64,000 bases of DNA from Falsiroseomonas sp051860665 (GTDB lineage: Bacteria > Pseudomonadota > Alphaproteobacteria > Acetobacterales > Acetobacteraceae). Below, in pieces: positions 33,457 through 41,218 of the stretch (the stretch's first letter is position 1; every line of letters begins with the position of its first letter). The stretch is from the NCBI RefSeq assembly GCF_051860665.1, contig NZ_JBHYDM010000004.1, positions 289,224 to 353,223 on the forward strand, written 5' to 3'. The notes beneath the pieces were generated by a model. The model was not told the DNA's origin and made no database searches. It saw only the letters and a program-made list of their open reading frames with translations. The position numbers and the translations under genes were made by a program.

Positions 33457-34395
33457 TCAGCGGATCAGCAGCCCGCGCAGCCGGTCATAGACCGGGCGCA
33501 GCAGCACCGGGGACAGGAACAGCGGGAACTGGCACAGCGCGAAGAACATCAGGATGCGCGGATCGGTCGCCGCCGGCAGCACCGCGAGATAGAGCGCCAT
33601 GTTCCGGTTGCCCGAAAGCAGCCCGGCCGAAAGCGCCACGCGCGCCCCGGCAACCTTCAGGAAGGCGAGCGCGGTCAGCAGGTTCAGCCCGAAATTGCCA
33701 AGGAAGGCCAGCGCCACCCCCCCCAGCACCCACATCGGCTCCGCCAGGATTTTCGCCTGAAGCCCGTCCATCACGCCGAAGCCGTAGAGAACGACCAGCA
33801 GCACCACCGCGCCATCGACGCTGCGTCCATAGGTGGCCAGCCGCTGCGGCCCGGCCACCCGCCGGATCACCAGGGAAATCACCAGCGGCAGCCCCACCAC
33901 CAGCGCCAGCCGCCCCATCAGCCCGGTCAGTGAAATGGCCAGGTCGATGCCCAGCAGGCCGAGCGCCAGCGGCGGCGCGGTGAAGGGGATCAGCAGCGTC
34001 GACAGCACCGCCACCACCAGCGAGATCTCGCCATCCAGCCCCACCATCCGCGCGAAGGCCGGGGAGGAGGTGGCGGCGCAGCCGGTGGCCATGATGACCA
34101 CCGCCGCGCCGAGCGGACCCTCCAGCCCGAGGACCCGCACCAGGGCGAAGACGATCAGCGGGCAGGCCAGCAGCACCCAGCCCAGCAGGGCCGCCACCAG
34201 CAGCGGCCGGCGCAGGTAGCCGAGCACCTGGCCGAAATCGACGCGCAGCAACACCAATGTCATCAGGCAGGCGACGACCGGCGTCACCACATCCCGCGTG
34301 GCGGCCGCCAGCGGTGGCACCAGCACGCCGATGAAGACGCCGTAGCCCAGCAGGGCCCCGCCATGGCGGGCCGACCATTCGAAAAAACGGACCAA
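33457..34395 (-). CDS. Bile acid:sodium symporter (BASS) family transporter
   Basis: A 312-residue membrane protein with about nine or ten helices. Family marks include the broken-helix stretch ATGCAATSSPAFARMVGLDG and the later GLLSGNRNMALYLAVLPA, which mimic the two crossover motifs of BASS/ASBT transporters. Substrates of bacterial members include bile acids, pantoate and other organic anions, coupled to sodium. The only available start giving the first helix is a TTG at 34395, with no clear ribosome site, so the N terminus is uncertain. It is divergent from the pentapeptide gene with only about 10 bp between starts. Confidence 0.75.
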   Translation of the reverse strand: MVRFFEWSARHGGALLGYGVFIGVLVPPLAAATRDVVTPVVACLMTLVLLRVDFGQVLGYLRRPLLVAALLGWVLLACPLIVFALVRVLGLEGPLGAAVVIMATGCAATSSPAFARMVGLDGEISLVVAVLSTLLIPFTAPPLALGLLGIDLAISLTGLMGRLALVVGLPLVISLVIRRVAGPQRLATYGRSVDGAVVLLVVLYGFGVMDGLQAKILAEPMWVLGGVALAFLGNFGLNLLTALAFLKVAGARVALSAGLLSGNRNMALYLAVLPAATDPRILMFFALCQFPLFLSPVLLRPVYDRLRGLLIR

Positions 34396-34405
34396 GGGGA
34401 ACCCA

Positions 34406-34984
34406 GTGGCTCAGGGACAAGAAGGCAGCGAGGTTGGCGTTGTTCGACCTGTGTTCTATATCTTCCGCGTGCCCGGACATCATCACACCCAGTCATTCCT
34501 GGCCAGTCTGCTGGTCCTGGCCCTGCTGTCGCTTGCCGCGCCGGCCCTGGCCGCCTGCACGGACCCGCCCGGGCCGGGGGTGGATTGGCGGCGCTGCAGC
34601 CTGGATGGACGCGACCTGGCCGGGGCCGACCTCTCCGGCATGCAGCTGCGCGATGCCTCCCTGCAGCGCACCAACCTGGAGCAGGCGCGGCTCGTGGGGG
34701 TGGAAGGCACCTATGTGCGGTTCGTCTCCTCCAACCTGAACGGCGCCGACCTGACGGGGGCCACGCTGCGGGAAGCCGATTTCACCCGCGCCACCCTGCG
34801 CGGCGCCAAGCTGGCGCGCACCGATCTGCGCCGCGCCCGGCTGTACCGCGCCGACCTGACGGAGGCCGACCTGACCGGCGCCATGCTCGGCGGCACCGAT
34901 TTCACCGGCGTGACCCTGGCAGGCGCCATCTGGACGGACGGCACCCGCATCTGCGCCCCCGGCTCCGTGGGATCCTGCCAGTGA
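34406..34984 (+). CDS. Secreted pentapeptide-repeat protein
   Basis: A 192-residue protein. A hydrophobic leader (FLASLLVLALLSLAAPALAAC) precedes about eighteen A(D/N)LxX pentapeptides (residues about 65-170) that should form a right-handed quadrilateral beta-helix; a C-terminal pair of Cys residues may form a disulphide with the mature N terminus. Three GTG starts are possible (34406, 34451, 34469); 34406 has AAGGGG at spacing 6, the others a shorter leader. It overlaps the helicase gene by 4 bp (GTGA). Function unknown. The leader argues against a cytoplasmic gyrase-mimic role. Confidence 0.75.
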   Translation: MAQGQEGSEVGVVRPVFYIFRVPGHHHTQSFLASLLVLALLSLAAPALAACTDPPGPGVDWRRCSLDGRDLAGADLSGMQLRDASLQRTNLEQARLVGVEGTYVRFVSSNLNGADLTGATLREADFTRATLRGAKLARTDLRRARLYRADLTEADLTGAMLGGTDFTGVTLAGAIWTDGTRICAPGSVGSCQ

Positions 34985-37215
34985 GCGTGACGGCACCCCA
35001 GCCGGACTACCTGGCCCGGCTGAACCCGGAACAGCGCCTGGCGGTGGAAACGCTGGACGGCCCGCTGCTGGTGCTGGCCGGCGCCGGCACCGGCAAGACC
35101 AGCGTGCTGACCACCCGCTTCGCCCATCTGCTGATGACCGGCCGCGCCCGTCCCTGGCAGGTGCTGGCCGTCACCTTCACCAACAAGGCGGCGCGGGAGA
35201 TGCGGGAACGCGTCGCCACCATCCTCGGCCAGCCGGCGGAGGGCCTCTGGCTCGGCACCTTCCACGCGCTCTGTGCCCGCATGCTGCGGCGCCACGCCGA
35301 GGTGGTCGGGCTGAAGTCCAACTTCACCATCCTCGATACCGACGACCAGATGCGGCTGCTGAAGCAGATCATGGAGGCCGCCGGCGGCATCGACTCCAAG
35401 CGCTGGCCGGCCCAGGGGCTGATGGCGGTGATCCAGCGCTGGAAGGATCGCGGCCTGACGCCGGCGCGCATCACGCCCGCCGAGGATTCCGACTACGCGA
35501 ACAACCGCGCCCGCGCGCTGTATGACGCCTATCAGCGCCGGCTGATCGAACTCAACGCCGCGGACTTCGGCGACCTGCTGCTGCACGTCACCGAAATCCT
35601 GCGCACCCGCGCCGATATCCTGGCCGACTACCACCGGACCTTCCGCTACATCCTGGTGGACGAATACCAGGACACCAACCTGGTCCAGTACCTCTGGCTC
35701 CGCCTTCTGGCGCAGAACGAGGACCCGACTCGCAGAAACATCTGCTGCGTCGGCGACGACGACCAGTCGATCTATTCCTGGCGTGGCGCTGAGATCGAAA
35801 ACATTCTGCGGTTCGAGAAGGATTTTCCGGGCGCGCGCATCGTGCGGCTGGAGTCCAACTATCGATCGACCAAGCCGATCCTCGCCGCGGCCGCCGGCCT
35901 GATCGCCCGCAACGCCGGCCGGCTCGGCAAGACGCTGCGCGCCGGCCGCCAGGACGCGGAAGGCGACAAGGTGCGCGTCGTCTCGCTCTGGGACTCCGAG
36001 GAAGAGGCCCGCATGGTCGGCGAGCGGATCGAGCAGGCGCAACGCAAGGGCCACCCCCTCTCCGAATTCGCCATCCTCGTCCGCGCCGGCTTCCAGACCC
36101 GCAGCTTCGAGGAACGCCTCATCACCCTCGGCCTGCCCTACCGCGTGGTCGGCGGGCTGAAGTTCTACGAGCGCGCGGAAATCCGCGACGCCATGGCCTA
36201 TCTCCGCATCCTGCACCAACCCGCGGACGACCTGGCCTTCGAACGCATCGTCAACACCCCGAAGCGCGGCCTCGGCGACAGCGGGATGCGCGCCCTGCAC
36301 CAGGCCGCCCGCGCCGAGAACATCCCGCTCGCCCTCGCCGCCGAACGCATCGCGGAGACCGACACCCTCAAGCCGAAACCCCGCACGGCGCTGCGCGAGC
36401 TCATGCGCGGCTTCGTCCGCTGGCGCGGCATCAACGAGAAGGAAGGCCACGTCGTCGCCGCCGCGACCCTGCTCGACGAATCCGGCTATACCGAGATGTG
36501 GAAGCAGGACCGCAGCCCCGAAGCGCCCGGCCGCCTGGAAAACCTCAAGGAGCTGCTGCGCGCCCTCGGCGACTACCAGACCCTCGCCGGCTTCCTCGAC
36601 CACGTCGCCCTGGTGATGGAAACCGACGAGAACGCCGAAGCCGAACGCGTCCAGCTCATGACGCTGCACGCCGCCAAGGGCCTGGAATTCGACACCGTCT
36701 TCCTGCCCGGCTGGGAAGAAGGCCTCTTCCCCTCGCAACGCTCCCTCGACGAAGGCGGCGACAAATCGCTCGAGGAGGAACGCCGCCTCGCCTATGTCGG
36801 CATCACCCGCGCCCGCCGCACCGCCATCATCAGCCACGCCGCCAACCGCCGCATCTACGGCAACTGGACCTCCTCCCTGCCGTCCCGCTTCCTCGACGAA
36901 CTGCCCGAAGACGCCATCATCCGCGAAGGCCAGTCCACCATCCGCGCCAACCGCATGGCGGATACCCCCAGCGTCTTCCTCGGCCAGTCCGGCCTCCTCG
37001 CCCGCCGCCCCCGCGTCACCGAAGTGAACCCCTGGGACACCCGCGAACGTCCCCCGCGCGAATCCTCCCTCACCAAGGGCGAACGCGTCTTCCACCAGAA
37101 ATTCGGCTACGGCACGATCACCGACATCGACGAAGACCGCCTCGACATCACCTTCGACCACACCGGCCCGAAACGCGTACTGGACCGCTTCGTCCAGAAG
37201 GCGAGCGAGGTGTAG
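34981..37215 (+). CDS. pcrA: ATP-dependent DNA helicase PcrA/UvrD
   Basis: A 744-residue superfamily 1A helicase. Q motif LNPEQRLAV, Walker A GAGTGKT (residues 34-40), Walker B VDEYQDT (Asp227-Glu228), motif III GDDDQSIYSWRGA, motif IV RLESNYRST, motif V TLHAAKGLEF and motif VI YVGITRAR are all present. The C terminus holds the PcrA/UvrD Tudor-like tail (FHQKFGYGTITDIDEDRLDITF). It unwinds DNA 3' to 5' in repair and replication-conflict resolution. GTG start at 34981 couples it to the pentapeptide gene. The last 500 bp turn strongly C-rich, and the stop codon lies in the arm of palindrome copy C. Confidence 0.93.
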   Translation: MSVTAPQPDYLARLNPEQRLAVETLDGPLLVLAGAGTGKTSVLTTRFAHLLMTGRARPWQVLAVTFTNKAAREMRERVATILGQPAEGLWLGTFHALCARMLRRHAEVVGLKSNFTILDTDDQMRLLKQIMEAAGGIDSKRWPAQGLMAVIQRWKDRGLTPARITPAEDSDYANNRARALYDAYQRRLIELNAADFGDLLLHVTEILRTRADILADYHRTFRYILVDEYQDTNLVQYLWLRLLAQNEDPTRRNICCVGDDDQSIYSWRGAEIENILRFEKDFPGARIVRLESNYRSTKPILAAAAGLIARNAGRLGKTLRAGRQDAEGDKVRVVSLWDSEEEARMVGERIEQAQRKGHPLSEFAILVRAGFQTRSFEERLITLGLPYRVVGGLKFYERAEIRDAMAYLRILHQPADDLAFERIVNTPKRGLGDSGMRALHQAARAENIPLALAAERIAETDTLKPKPRTALRELMRGFVRWRGINEKEGHVVAAATLLDESGYTEMWKQDRSPEAPGRLENLKELLRALGDYQTLAGFLDHVALVMETDENAEAERVQLMTLHAAKGLEFDTVFLPGWEEGLFPSQRSLDEGGDKSLEEERRLAYVGITRARRTAIISHAANRRIYGNWTSSLPSRFLDELPEDAIIREGQSTIRANRMADTPSVFLGQSGLLARRPRVTEVNPWDTRERPPRESSLTKGERVFHQKFGYGTITDIDEDRLDITFDHTGPKRVLDRFVQKASEV

Positions 37216-37488
37216 GGAGGCTCGGAGGTGGTCGCGGGTGGTTCGCAGGAGGGGCTTTGCCCCTCCCGCACCCTCCCCACCAGGAGGCAGTGGCCTCCTG
37301 GACCACAGGACTTTGTGCAGGAAGGGAGAGGGGCCCAGAGGTACCGCCGAACATGCGGTCGCTCCGGCCCCTCTCCCTTCCTGCACATGATTCAAGGGTT
37401 CCAAGGGGCCACTGCCCCTTGGCGGGAGGGTGCAGGGAGGGCGGAGCCCTCCTTGCAATCACCCCGCGCCACCCTCCGAAGCCCCTAC
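37212..37488. repeat. Palindromic five-hairpin element, copy C
   Basis: Same hairpin order as copies A and B. The central stem is a perfect 22-bp pairing of 37314-37335 with 37366-37387, with a small CCGC/GCGG-type hairpin on top. H2 and H4 keep the shared cores. The arms begin at the pcrA stop codon (GTAGGG) and end at the matching complement near 37488. A further weaker pair, 37189-37201 with 37502-37514 (11 of 13 identical), extends the palindrome into the last codons of pcrA. Together with the flanks this fills the whole 313-bp gap before prmA. Confidence 0.9.
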
Positions 37489-37528
37489 AACCCTCGCCCA
37501 CCCTTCCGGATGAAAAGGTTCAGCCTGC

Positions 37529-38452
37529 ATGTCGCGTGATGTTTATGCCCAGCGTCAGGCGCGGCGGGCGGAGCCGTTGGAGACGGTGTGGTTCGATGAT
37601 TTGCCGGAGGCGGCGGTGCCGATGTTCGAGGCGGCGTTGTTGCGGGTCTGTCCCTCGGTGGCGATTTTCCGGGATGAGGCGACGGACACCTGGCGGGTGG
37701 AGGGGGTGCGGGCGCGCGGGTCGGGGGATGAGGAGTTGGCGGGGGCTTTGGCCTTGGCGGCGCTCGTCACAGGTGTGACGGCGGAGTTGCGGGCCGAGCC
37801 GGTGGAGGCGGAGGGGTGGCTGGCGCGGACGGTGGCCAGTTTCGGGGAACAGGAGATCGGCGCGGGTGTGCTGGTGCGGCCGACGCATGTGCCGGACCGG
37901 CGGATTTATGGGCGCATGGTGCTGAAGCTGGATGCGGGGATCGCCTTCGGCTCGGGTGAGCATGGGTCCACGCGCGGGTGCCTGGTGGCCTTCGAGCGGG
38001 TGGCGCGGGATGGCCGGGCGCGGCGGTTGCGGCGGTTGCTGGATCTGGGGACGGGGTCCGGGATCCTGGCGATGGCGGCGGCCAAGCGGTTGCAGCGGAA
38101 GGTCCTGGCCACGGATATCGAGCCGTGGAGTGTCCGGGTGGCGGAGGAGAATGCCCGGATGAATGGGGTGGGGCGGCTGGTGCGGGCGCGGCTGGCGGAT
38201 GGCTGGCGCGACCGGCATGTGCGGGCCGGGCGGCCTTATGACCTGGTCTTCGCCAATATCCTGGCGCGGCCGCTGTGTTCGATGGCGAAGGATCTGAGCG
38301 TGGGCCTGGCGCCGGGCGGCACGGCGATCCTGGCGGGTTTGCTCGGGACGCAGGTGCGGATGGTGCTGGCGGCGCATCGGCGGCGCGGCATGGTGCTGGA
38401 GCGGCGTCTGCCGCAGGGCGCCTGGGCGACCTTGGTCTTGCGCAGGAAGTAG
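37529..38452 (+). CDS. prmA: Ribosomal protein L11 methyltransferase
   Basis: A 307-residue PrmA. The AdoMet-binding loop is DLGTGSG (from residue 172); upstream is GIAFGSGEHGST, the family's G-x-A-F-G-(T/S)-G-x-H loop; downstream is NILARPL, the N-I-x-A-x-P substrate motif. The N-terminal ferredoxin-like L11-binding domain is present but divergent. It trimethylates ribosomal protein L11. The gene is extremely G-rich on its coding strand (heavy use of GGG, GTG, CGG, TTG), unlike pcrA just across the palindromic element. A strong hairpin follows 17 bp after the stop. Confidence 0.88.
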   Translation: MSRDVYAQRQARRAEPLETVWFDDLPEAAVPMFEAALLRVCPSVAIFRDEATDTWRVEGVRARGSGDEELAGALALAALVTGVTAELRAEPVEAEGWLARTVASFGEQEIGAGVLVRPTHVPDRRIYGRMVLKLDAGIAFGSGEHGSTRGCLVAFERVARDGRARRLRRLLDLGTGSGILAMAAAKRLQRKVLATDIEPWSVRVAEENARMNGVGRLVRARLADGWRDRHVRAGRPYDLVFANILARPLCSMAKDLSVGLAPGGTAILAGLLGTQVRMVLAAHRRRGMVLERRLPQGAWATLVLRRK

Positions 38453-38469
38453 GGGCCCGGACATGCGCC

Positions 38470-38496
38470 GGGGCCGATGCTGTTGGCATCGGCCCC
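38470..38496 (+). terminator. Strong hairpin after prmA
   Basis: Perfect 11-bp stem GGGGCCGATGC/GCATCGGCCCC with a TGTTG loop, 17 bp after the prmA stop and before a convergent gene. No T tract, so it may be Rho-assisted or protect the 3' end. Confidence 0.65.
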
Positions 38497-38601
38497 GCGC
38501 TTCCGTCGCGGCTTGTTGCCCTGCCGGGTGCAGGGGTGGCTGCGGCGGGTAACTCGGGCGCGCCCTGGTAGTGGGGGGCATCGGGCGCGCCGTGGTCGCT
38601 C

Positions 38602-38627
38602 CGTCACCAGGGGGGGAATTGGTGACG
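38602..38627 (-). terminator. Hairpin after the DUF1127 gene
   Basis: Perfect 8-bp stem CGTCACCA/TGGTGACG with a 10-nt loop, beginning 18 bp beyond the leftward DUF1127 stop. No T tract is visible. Confidence 0.45.
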
Positions 38628-38644
38628 GTGCGGCCGGGATAACG

Positions 38645-39061
38645 TCAGGCCGCGGCGGCGGTTCCCGTCGTCGGCTGATTGGCGTTCGCCGGCGCCAGGG
38701 TCTTGATCTGGACCGTGGCGGTGGCGAGCTTCGGCGCCTCGGCCCGGGCCGGGATGCGGAAGTCCGGCTCGAAGACGCGGGAGATTTCGCCGCGGGTCAG
38801 GCCGATATCGGCCAGTTCGCGGTCGGTCAGGCTGCGCAGGTTCTCGTAGGTCTGGCGCCGCTCGGGCCAGCTGGCGATGGTGCGGCCGAGGAAGGCCAGG
38901 CCGCGGCCGAGGCTGGAGAAGAAGCGCACGACGCCGTCGGCGATCGCCTGGTCGCGGGCGCGGATGGCTGCGTGGCGCAGCACTTCGATCTCGCGGGCCG
39001 TGCGGTCCGGGTTGGCGATGGCGAACAGGGTGGCCTGTTCCAGGCTGTGGCGGGGGTTCAT
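38645..39061 (-). CDS. DUF1127-domain protein
   Basis: A 138-residue protein. The DUF1127 segment is RRQTYENLRSLTDRELADIG followed by LTRGEI (about residues 67-95), the short YjiS-like motif common in alphaproteobacteria. Small DUF1127 proteins in Agrobacterium and Rhodobacter bind RNA or affect phosphate and carbon metabolism; this one is longer because of an N-terminal helical region and an Ala-rich tail. It is transcribed divergently from pepP, with AT-richer DNA between the starts that should hold both promoters. Confidence 0.8.
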   Translation of the reverse strand: MNPRHSLEQATLFAIANPDRTAREIEVLRHAAIRARDQAIADGVVRFFSSLGRGLAFLGRTIASWPERRQTYENLRSLTDRELADIGLTRGEISRVFEPDFRIPARAEAPKLATATVQIKTLAPANANQPTTGTAAAA

Positions 39062-39194
39062 GATGACCTCTGATGGGGTTGCGTGGCGGCCTGGTCGTCC
39101 TCGGCCTGGGCCGCCGCGCTTCGCAGGTGCAACATAGGCGTTTGCGGGTCACAGGTGATGCGCCGAAGCCACAGCCAAGCTATGCGCCTAATGC

Positions 39195-39221
39195 ATGAAA
39201 CGCTGTGGACATATGTTTCAT
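39195..39221. promoter_or_regulatory. Inverted repeat in divergent promoter region
   Basis: ATGAAAC (39195-39201) and GTTTCAT (39215-39221) form a perfect 7-bp inverted repeat spaced by 13 bp in the AT-richer 185-bp region between the DUF1127 gene and pepP. It is a possible operator. No cognate regulator is identified. Confidence 0.3.
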
Positions 39222-39246
39222 TATTAGGGCTCCGGTAACCTCTGCC

Positions 39247-41019
39247 ATGACAACAGCCGCCAAACGCCTCTCCGCCCTGCGGGCCGACATGGCCGCGCTC
39301 GGCCTCGACGGCCTGCTGGTGCCGCGCGCCGATGCCTTCCTCGGCGAATATGTGCCGCCCTCGGCCGAGCGCCTGGCCTGGCTCACCGGCTTCACCGGCA
39401 GCGCCGGCCTCGCCCTGGTGCTGCGCGACCGCGCCATCCTCTTCGTCGATGGCCGCTACACCACCCAGGCGGCGGCGGAGGTGGAGGGCGGCCTCTGGGA
39501 ATTGCGGCACCTGCTGGAGCAGCCGCCGGCGGAATTCCTGGGCGCCGAATGCGCCGGCGCCCGCATCGGCTACGATCCCTGGCTGCATCCGGCGGCGGCG
39601 GTGGAGCGGTTCGTGGCCTCCGGCGCCCGGCTGGTGCCGCTGCCAGCCAATCCGGTCGATGCCGTCTGGAGCGACCGCCCCGCCCCGCCCTCTGCCCCCG
39701 CCCTGCCCCATCCGCCGGCATTCGCCGGCCTCGATGGCGCGGCGAAGCGGGAGGCGGCGGCGGCCCAGCTGCGCGCGGCGGGGCAGGATGCGGCGGTGCT
39801 GGCGGATCCGCATTCGGTGGCCTGGCTGCTGAATATCCGCGGCAGCGACCTCGGCCATACGCCGCTGACGCTGGCCATGGCACTGCTGCATGCGGATGGC
39901 CGGGTGGACTTGTTCCTCGATCCCGCCCGCGCCGATGCGGCGCTGCGGGCGCATCTCGGCAATGCGGTCGCGCTGCACCCGCCTGCGGCGCTGCCGGCCG
40001 TGCTGCAGGGGCTGGCCGGCCAGCGGGTGCGGCTGGATGCGGATGTCACCCCCGCCTGGTTCGGCCAGGCGCTGCGCGCGGCGGGGGCGGAGGCGGTGGC
40101 GGGGGAGGATCCCTGCCGCCTGCCGCGCGCCTGCAAGAATGCGGTGGAACAGCAGGGCGCGCGGGCCGCGCATCTGCGCGATGCCGTGGCGCTCTGCCGC
40201 TTCCTCGCCTGGTTCGCGCAGGCTGCGCCCATGGGTCGGGAGACGGAGCTTTCCGCCGCCGCGAAGCTGCTGGCGCTGCGGGCCGAGGGGGCGGATTTCG
40301 TGGCCGAGAGCTTCCCCGCCATCAGCGGCGCCGGGGAGCACGGCGCCATCATCCACTACCGCGCGACGCCGGCCAGTGACCGGCCGATCCGCCCCGATGA
40401 GTGCTACCTCATCGACAGCGGCGCGCAGTACCGGGACGGCACCACGGATGTCACCCGCACGCTCTGGACCGGCCCGGGCGATCCGCCGGCCGAGCTGGCC
40501 GAGCGCTATACCATGGTGCTGCAGGGCCATCTGGCGCTGTCGGCGCTGCGCTTTCCGGAGGGGGTGGCGGGGCCGCACCTCGATTCGCTGGCGCGCCGGC
40601 CGCTCTGGGCGGCGGGGCTCGACTATGACCACGGCACCGGCCATGGCGTCGGCAGCTTCCTCTCGGTGCATGAGGGGCCGGCCGGAATCAGCCGGGCGGC
40701 ACGGCCGGTGCCGCTGAAGCCAGGCATGATCCTCTCCAACGAGCCCGGCTTCTACCTGCCCGGCGCCTATGGCATCCGCATCGAGAACCTGCTGCTGGTG
40801 CGTCCCGCCGCCGGCCTGCCGGGGCAGACCAAGCCCTTCCTGGACTTCGAGACCCTGACCTTCGCGCCCTATGAGCGGCGGCTGATCGCGCCGCCGCGGC
40901 TGACCGCGGCGGAGCGGGCGCAGATCGATGCCTATCACGCCGCCTGCCTTGACCGGATCGGGCCGTTGCTGCCGGCCGATGCCGCGGCCTGGCTGCGGGA
41001 GGCCTGCGCGCCGCTCTGA
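39247..41019 (+). CDS. Xaa-Pro aminopeptidase (aminopeptidase P, M24B)
   Basis: A 590-residue protein with two N-terminal creatinase-like domains (RLSALRADMAALGLDGLLVPRADAF and the YTTQAAAEVEGG region) and a C-terminal pita-bread catalytic domain. The metal ligands lie in YLIDSGAQYRDGTTDVTRT (two Asp), DHGTGHGVGSFLSVHEGP (His), LSNEPGFY (Glu) and the later RIENLLLV (Glu). The length matches the three-domain eukaryotic-like form, longer than E. coli PepP. It removes an N-terminal residue before proline. Start at 39247; the earlier frame start lacks support. Confidence 0.9.
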   Translation: MTTAAKRLSALRADMAALGLDGLLVPRADAFLGEYVPPSAERLAWLTGFTGSAGLALVLRDRAILFVDGRYTTQAAAEVEGGLWELRHLLEQPPAEFLGAECAGARIGYDPWLHPAAAVERFVASGARLVPLPANPVDAVWSDRPAPPSAPALPHPPAFAGLDGAAKREAAAAQLRAAGQDAAVLADPHSVAWLLNIRGSDLGHTPLTLAMALLHADGRVDLFLDPARADAALRAHLGNAVALHPPAALPAVLQGLAGQRVRLDADVTPAWFGQALRAAGAEAVAGEDPCRLPRACKNAVEQQGARAAHLRDAVALCRFLAWFAQAAPMGRETELSAAAKLLALRAEGADFVAESFPAISGAGEHGAIIHYRATPASDRPIRPDECYLIDSGAQYRDGTTDVTRTLWTGPGDPPAELAERYTMVLQGHLALSALRFPEGVAGPHLDSLARRPLWAAGLDYDHGTGHGVGSFLSVHEGPAGISRAARPVPLKPGMILSNEPGFYLPGAYGIRIENLLLVRPAAGLPGQTKPFLDFETLTFAPYERRLIAPPRLTAAERAQIDAYHAACLDRIGPLLPADAAAWLREACAPL

Positions 41020-41077
41020 GGCTTCGGCGCCGCCGGGCCCTTCCTTCGCAGTTGCGAACACAAATTCGTGTGGCTGC

Positions 41078-41092
41078 CGAAACGGCGTTTCG
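41078..41092. promoter_or_regulatory. 15-bp palindrome upstream of the cellulose operon
   Basis: CGAAACGGCGTTTCG is perfectly symmetric (7-bp arms around one G). It lies 56 bp before the putative -35 box of the bcs operon, so it could be an activator or repressor site. Function is inferred from position only. Confidence 0.35.
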
Positions 41093-41147
41093 CGCCCGAC
41101 GTTGCGGAATGATCCAGGGTGCAACCTATGCGAGCAATATCCTGGAC

Positions 41148-41176
41148 TTGTTCAGAATAAGGTTGTTGAGTGTAAA
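41148..41176 (+). promoter_or_regulatory. Candidate promoter of the bcs operon
   Basis: TTGTTC (41148-41153) and TGTAAA (41171-41176) are separated by exactly 17 bp and lie in an AT-rich patch that is unusual for this DNA, 42 bp before the bcsZ ATG. The two boxes match the sigma-70 consensus at four of six positions each. Confidence 0.4.
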
Positions 41177-41218
41177 CGTAAACGCCCGCTTCACCTGCAG
41201 CTGCGACCCTAGGCCCGC

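Noticed and set aside
41020..41218. Cyclic di-GMP riboswitch upstream of the cellulose operon
   Set aside because: No GEMM-type paired helices with the conserved internal bases are visible; the PilZ domain already explains cyclic di-GMP control.
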